In this document: positions 60,575-64,000 of the stretch, in pieces
Layout: every line of letters begins with the position of its first letter
Numbering within the stretch: the stretch's first letter is position 1
Origin: M1-B18 sp048264125
Lineage (GTDB): Bacteria; Bacillota; Clostridia; Peptostreptococcales; Natronincolaceae
DNA length: 64,000 bases
Direction of reading: 5' to 3'
Assembly: GCA_048264125.1 (NCBI GenBank)
Contig: JBLXDM010000005.1
Location: forward strand, 62,001 to 126,000
Translations under genes and position numbers: made by a program
The notes under the pieces: model-generated
What the model saw: the letters and a program-made list of their open reading frames with translations, nothing else
Told to the model about the DNA's origin: nothing
Database searches by the model: none

Positions 60575-60949
60575 CTATTGATTAAGCATTTCGTTTAGTT
60601 TGTTCCTTATCAATGCTATATAGGCCTTGATATCCTCCTTAGAGGCATCATTACTAATCTTATCGTCTAATATATTAACATGCTGTAAAAGCGCTTCATA
60701 GCTTTTTATTTTTTTATCCGACAGTTGAACCAGCCTTAGCTTTTCCTCATATTCATACAGAATTTTTTCCGTACGCTTAATGGTGTCGTATACTGCTTGT
60801 CTGGATATCTGAAAGGCTTCGGCAATTTCCCCAAGGGAAAGGTCCTGATTATAATATAAATCAATCATTTCCTGCTGCTTTTCAGTTAAAAGATGATTAT
60901 AAAAATCGTAAAGCATTGCGATTTCAATTGTCTTTTCTATCATAAGCAA
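60575..60949 (-). CDS. ylxM: YlxM family (UPF0122) DNA-binding-like protein
   Basis: About 124 residues. Sigma-70 region 4-like helix-turn-helix: YDFYNHLLTEKQQEMIDLYY and LSLGEIAEAFQISRQAVYDT, followed by a coiled-coil tail. In Streptococcus the homologue modulates SRP function. TTG at 60949 fits the GGAGG site (8 bases); an ATG at 60943 is 14 bases away. First gene of the ffh operon with a promoter and a palindromic 5' end. Confidence 0.93.
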   Translation of the reverse strand: MLMIEKTIEIAMLYDFYNHLLTEKQQEMIDLYYNQDLSLGEIAEAFQISRQAVYDTIKRTEKILYEYEEKLRLVQLSDKKIKSYEALLQHVNILDDKISNDASKEDIKAYIALIRNKLNEMLNQ

Positions 60950-60964
60950 TATCCTGACCTCCAA

Positions 60965-60988
60965 GTGTAAAGGTTGATTCCTTTACAC
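60965..60988 (-). promoter_or_regulatory. 24-bp dyad at the 5' end of the ylxM-ffh transcript
   Basis: GTGTAAAGG (60965-60973) and CCTTTACAC (60980-60988) are a perfect 9-bp inverted repeat with a 6-base loop. It starts at the predicted transcription start and ends just before the GGAGG site. It could be an operator or a 5' hairpin controlling ribosome access. Confidence 0.6.
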
Positions 60989-60993
60989 AAAGT

Positions 60994-61023
60994 ATTGTAT
61001 AACAAAACCCATTAGGCTGTCAA
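60994..61023 (-). promoter_or_regulatory. putative sigma-A promoter of ylxM-ffh
   Basis: Perfect TTGACA (61018-61023) and TACAAT (60994-60999), spacer 18, between ftsY and ylxM. It would drive ylxM-ffh-rpsP-khpA-rimM-trmD. Confidence 0.65.
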
Positions 61024-61045
61024 TGCTTTTTTCTTTACATCCTTA

Positions 61046-62245
61046 CTATTCCCCAAAAAGTGCCTCAACAAAGGATTTCGCTTCAAAATCCTGTAAATCC
61101 TCCATTTTTTCGCCTACACCAATTAGCTTTACAGGTATCTTTAGCTCACTGCTGATGGCAATTACTACGCCACCCTTTGCAGTACCATCCAGCTTTGTTA
61201 ATACCAGGCCTGTTATATCAGCAACCTCTTTAAATATCTTCGCCTGCTGTATTGCATTTTGACCAGTGGTTGCATCCAGCACCAGCAGCACCTCTTTGGT
61301 TGCTTCTCCGTACTCCCGTTCAACTATTTTGAATATTTTTCCCAGCTCACTCATCAGATTCTTTTTATTATGAAGACGTCCGGCAGTATCACAAATTAAT
61401 ACATCTGCTTTTCTTGCCTTAGCAGCAGCGATTGCATCGTATATGACGGCACCGGGGTCTGCACCCTCCTGATGGCGTATCACCTCTACCCCTACTCTAT
61501 CTCCCCAAATCTTTAATTGATCACTGGCGGCTGCTCTAAAGGTATCTCCCGCTGCCAGTAGCACCTTTTTGTTTTGCTTTTTCAGCTTATGGGCAATCTT
61601 GCCTATGGAGGTTGTCTTACCTACACCATTTACACCCACCACCAATATTATGGCAGGGCTAGGCTCAAGCTTAAGCTTTTCGTCAGCAGAAAGCGCCTCT
61701 AATATTTCCTTCAGCTTGTTCTTTAGAAGCTCCTTTACAGCCTCTGGCTCCTTAATATTCTGCTTTTTTATACCTGCTCTAATACTGTCCATAATCTCCA
61801 TGGTGGTCTGAACGCCTAGGTCAGCTGTAATCAAAATCTCCTCCAGCTCCTCCAAAAGCTCCTCGTCCACCTTTTGATAAGACTTAATCAGTGTTTCTAT
61901 TTTTCCTGTAATCCCCTGCTTGGTCTTTGAAAGGCCCTCCTTTAGACGCTTAAACAGGCTCACCTTTTCCACTGGAGCCTCATCATCATCCTCTGCCTCA
62001 ACTTCATATTCCTCTTCAGGAGCTATAAGCGCTTCAATATCCTCTTCAAGCTCTTCTTCCTCAATAATGCCCTCAGTCTCCTCAAGGTCAGGAAGCTCCT
62101 CTAATTCCTCCTTAGAATAGCCCTCCAGCTCCTTCAGTATCTCCTCTTCAGAAACCTCGCCTTCCTCCTGAAGCTCCTCAAGAATCTCTCCTTCTACCGC
62201 TTCATCCTTTTTAAACCTATTGAAAATCTTCTTAAATACGGACAA
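61046..62245 (-). CDS. ftsY: signal recognition particle receptor FtsY
   Basis: SRP receptor GTPase at the membrane. 399 residues: an acidic, Glu-rich A domain (about 1-95), N domain and G domain with VVGVNGVGKTTSIGKIAHKL, DTAGRLHNKKN and TKLDGTAKGG. Complete. The start is TTG at 62245 with GGAGGGAATAAG upstream. It follows smc by 11 bases, as in most Firmicutes. Confidence 0.98.
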   Translation of the reverse strand: MSVFKKIFNRFKKDEAVEGEILEELQEEGEVSEEEILKELEGYSKEELEELPDLEETEGIIEEEELEEDIEALIAPEEEYEVEAEDDDEAPVEKVSLFKRLKEGLSKTKQGITGKIETLIKSYQKVDEELLEELEEILITADLGVQTTMEIMDSIRAGIKKQNIKEPEAVKELLKNKLKEILEALSADEKLKLEPSPAIILVVGVNGVGKTTSIGKIAHKLKKQNKKVLLAAGDTFRAAASDQLKIWGDRVGVEVIRHQEGADPGAVIYDAIAAAKARKADVLICDTAGRLHNKKNLMSELGKIFKIVEREYGEATKEVLLVLDATTGQNAIQQAKIFKEVADITGLVLTKLDGTAKGGVVIAISSELKIPVKLIGVGEKMEDLQDFEAKSFVEALFGE

Positions 62246-62256
62246 CTTATTCCCTC

Positions 62257-64000
62257 CTAGCTAGCTATTTCTTCGTTTTTATTGTCGGTTAGCTTGACGG
62301 ATACCAGCTTGGATACCCCCTGCTCCTCCATTGTCACCCCATATAATACATCTGCTATTTCCATGGTTCCCTTTCTATGGGTAACTACTATAAACTGCGT
62401 CGTCTCTGATAGCTCCTTCAAAAACTGGGCAAACCTTTGAACATTGGCATCATCCAGAGCCGCCTCAATCTCATCCAGTATACAGAAGGGGCTTGGCTTT
62501 ACTAAAAGTATTGCAAATAATAGAGAAATCGCCGTCAGCGCCCTTTCGCCGCCGGATAGCAAGGAAAGATTTTGAAGCTTTTTACCCGGTGGCTGCGCTA
62601 TGATATCAATACCACACTTTAGTATATCTTCGTTTTCCTCTAATATCAAATCAGCCCTTCCGCCGCCAAAAAGCTTAACAAAAACCTGATTGAAGTTTTC
62701 CTTAATTATATGGAATTGTGCAAGGAACTGCTTTTGCATTGTTTTTTCCATTTCCTTAATGACATCCGTTAAGGATTCCTGGGCCTCATTCAGCTCCTGC
62801 TGCTGCTGCTTAAGAAAATCATACCGCTCTCTGACCCGCTCATATTCGTCGATGGCCTCAAGGTTAATATTACCAAGCCCCTTTATTTCATCCTTATACT
62901 TTTTAATGTCTCTATTTGCCTGTGGAATATCCTCGATTTCTGCCTTCATTTCTAAGGCACCATTATAGCTTAGCTCATAGTCCTCCCATAGCTTGCTGTA
63001 GAAGTTCTGCTGCTGTATTTCAGACCTTGTACGCTTTAAATCCAGCTTGTGCATGGCATCCTGCAGATGGTTAATCCCTCTATCCAGCTCCTCTGAAGCC
63101 CTCAGCTCCTCCGACTCCTCAGCCAGCAGCTGACCTTTTCTTTCCTTAATCTCCTTCAGCTTTAGCTCCAGGATTCCAGCTTCTTCAGTCAATTTGTTTA
63201 GCTCCTGCCGTGTATCAAGCAGAGCCTCCTTTAGCTGAAGATACTTTCCGCTGACCTCCTGAACCTCATTTCTCTTGGCTGCAATAGAGGCCTGATTCGC
63301 TCTCATGCCCTCTTTAAGCTGATTTATTTCCTGCTGCAGGGATTTTTTCTGCTCCATAACGGAGGCCAGCCGAACCTTATCCTGAGTCATTTCCCTGTTA
63401 AGGGAGTCCAGCCTTTGCTTCTCGACTTGTAAATCCCCCTGCATTTCAGCAATTATTTTCTGTGTATCAGAATTTTTGTTTTCCAATAGCTGTATTTCAT
63501 TTTCAAATATCGCTATCTTTTCTGAGGTCTCATGGTTTATATCCGCCAGCTGCTTTAGCTCGGCAGCCCCCTGTCGTAGCCGAGAATCCAGCTGCTGCTG
63601 CTCCAGCTGTGCCTGCTGCAGGCTATTTTTTAAGGTGACCTCCTGTATCCTGTAGTCCTGCTGCTGCTCCTTAAGCCTTGATATTTCAGCTAGGTCCTGA
63701 TCCTTGTCTGTCAAAAGCGCCATATGGATCTCCGACATTTTATTGTACTCATTGCTCATGCTGTCTATAGTGGCTATAAGCTCCTCTAGCTCACGTCTTC
63801 TGCCGAGAATACCGGAGGAGCTGTTGCCTGCATTAAACTGGCTTCCTCCTGTTAAGGAGCCTCCAATGTTGATGATATCTCCCTCCACTGTTACGATCTT
63901 CATACGATATTGCAGCCCTCTTGCCACCTCTATACCGATTTCCAGATTCGGAACGATTAACACCCTTCCCAGTAGATTGGAGAAAATATTATTGTATTTT
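62257..64000 (-). CDS. smc: chromosome segregation protein Smc, C-terminal half
   Basis: Condensin ATPase. The visible part, about 580 residues, starts in the hinge (IVTVEGDIINIGGSLTGGSQ), continues with the long returning coiled coil (about 190-400) and ends in the C-terminal ATPase head with the ABC signature LSLLSGGERALTAISLLFAI and Walker B PFCILDEIEAALDD. The frame continues unbroken beyond the window edge, where the N-terminal head must lie. Confidence 0.97.
   Translation of the reverse strand, partial: KYNNIFSNLLGRVLIVPNLEIGIEVARGLQYRMKIVTVEGDIINIGGSLTGGSQFNAGNSSSGILGRRRELEELIATIDSMSNEYNKMSEIHMALLTDKDQDLAEISRLKEQQQDYRIQEVTLKNSLQQAQLEQQQLDSRLRQGAAELKQLADINHETSEKIAIFENEIQLLENKNSDTQKIIAEMQGDLQVEKQRLDSLNREMTQDKVRLASVMEQKKSLQQEINQLKEGMRANQASIAAKRNEVQEVSGKYLQLKEALLDTRQELNKLTEEAGILELKLKEIKERKGQLLAEESEELRASEELDRGINHLQDAMHKLDLKRTRSEIQQQNFYSKLWEDYELSYNGALEMKAEIEDIPQANRDIKKYKDEIKGLGNINLEAIDEYERVRERYDFLKQQQQELNEAQESLTDVIKEMEKTMQKQFLAQFHIIKENFNQVFVKLFGGGRADLILEENEDILKCGIDIIAQPPGKKLQNLSLLSGGERALTAISLLFAILLVKPSPFCILDEIEAALDDANVQRFAQFLKELSETTQFIVVTHRKGTMEIADVLYGVTMEEQGVSKLVSVKLTDNKNEEIAS

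Noticed and set aside
1..64000. tRNA, rRNA, CRISPR arrays, insertion sequences, prophage genes
   Set aside because: None recognised. There are no regularly spaced repeats, and no transposase, integrase or phage protein among the reading frames.

Overview
The window is a low-GC Clostridia chromosome segment, closest in gene order and protein style to the Alkaliphilus/Natronincola group. This placement is inferred from reading the proteins, not from a search. Nearly all genes lie on the minus strand, so transcription runs from base 64000 towards base 1. The backbone order, read in that direction, is smc-ftsY-ylxM-ffh-rpsP-khpA-rimM-trmD-rplS-rbgA-rnhB-yraN, then dprA-topA-hslV-hslU-codY, then the flagellar/chemotaxis operon from flgB to sigD, then swrB-like and rpsB. 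This is the order known from Bacillus subtilis and many Firmicutes. It is interrupted by one accessory block at about 40.6-54.7 kb.

Region 1-33.1 kb is a motility supercluster: rod and basal body (flgB, flgC, fliE, fliF), switch and export (fliG-fliH-fliI-fliJ), a large MgtE_N-like membrane protein, hook genes (fliK, flgD, a TIGR02530-type protein, flgE), flbD/swrD, motA, fliL, fliM, fliY, cheY, the export gate (fliO-P-Q-R, flhB, flhA), flhF and flhG, a PilZ c-di-GMP effector, cheB-A-W-C-D, sigD, a FapA/DUF342 protein, an unnamed conserved small protein, a SwrB-like protein, a MltG-like domain protein and the start of rpsB. motB and cheR are absent from the cluster. A putative sigma-A promoter with two exact Spo0A-type boxes lies between fliY and cheY, and a third box lies upstream of flgB. 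Perfect or near-perfect hairpins bracket flgE.

Region 33.1-34.3 kb is a 1.16-kb non-coding gap. It holds candidate promoters for the flagellar operon, a 13-bp inverted repeat next to a start-less membrane-protein-like ORF, and a GC-rich repeat-like element. Region 34.3-40.4 kb holds the global nutrient regulator CodY, the HslUV protease, topoisomerase I and DprA. trmFO and xerC, which sit between topA and hslV in Bacillus, are missing here.

The accessory block (40.6-54.7 kb) holds a PlsC-like acyltransferase with variant motifs, a YbaK deacylase, a GNAT acetyltransferase, a stand-alone histidyl-tRNA synthetase, DUF6054 and DUF4153 proteins, a zinc-ribbon protein with a structured leader, several small membrane or lipoproteins, two SAM methyltransferases, a DUF4177 protein, the YifB/ComM ATPase and a KamA-family radical SAM enzyme. 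The last carries the Lys/Asn pair that marks glutamate 2,3-aminomutase, suggesting beta-glutamate production as an osmolyte.

Region 54.7-64 kb is the SRP/ribosome-assembly operon. It has its own promoters before ylxM and rplS, a candidate L19 leader, and a cluster of REP-like hairpins between rbgA and rplS. No tRNA, rRNA, CRISPR array, transposase or integrase was recognised. I found no clearly new multi-gene defence or metabolic system. The most distinctive items are the predicted glutamate 2,3-aminomutase, the covarying REP-like hairpins, the Spo0A-box promoter before cheY, the missing motB, and several uncharacterised proteins embedded in the flagellar operon.
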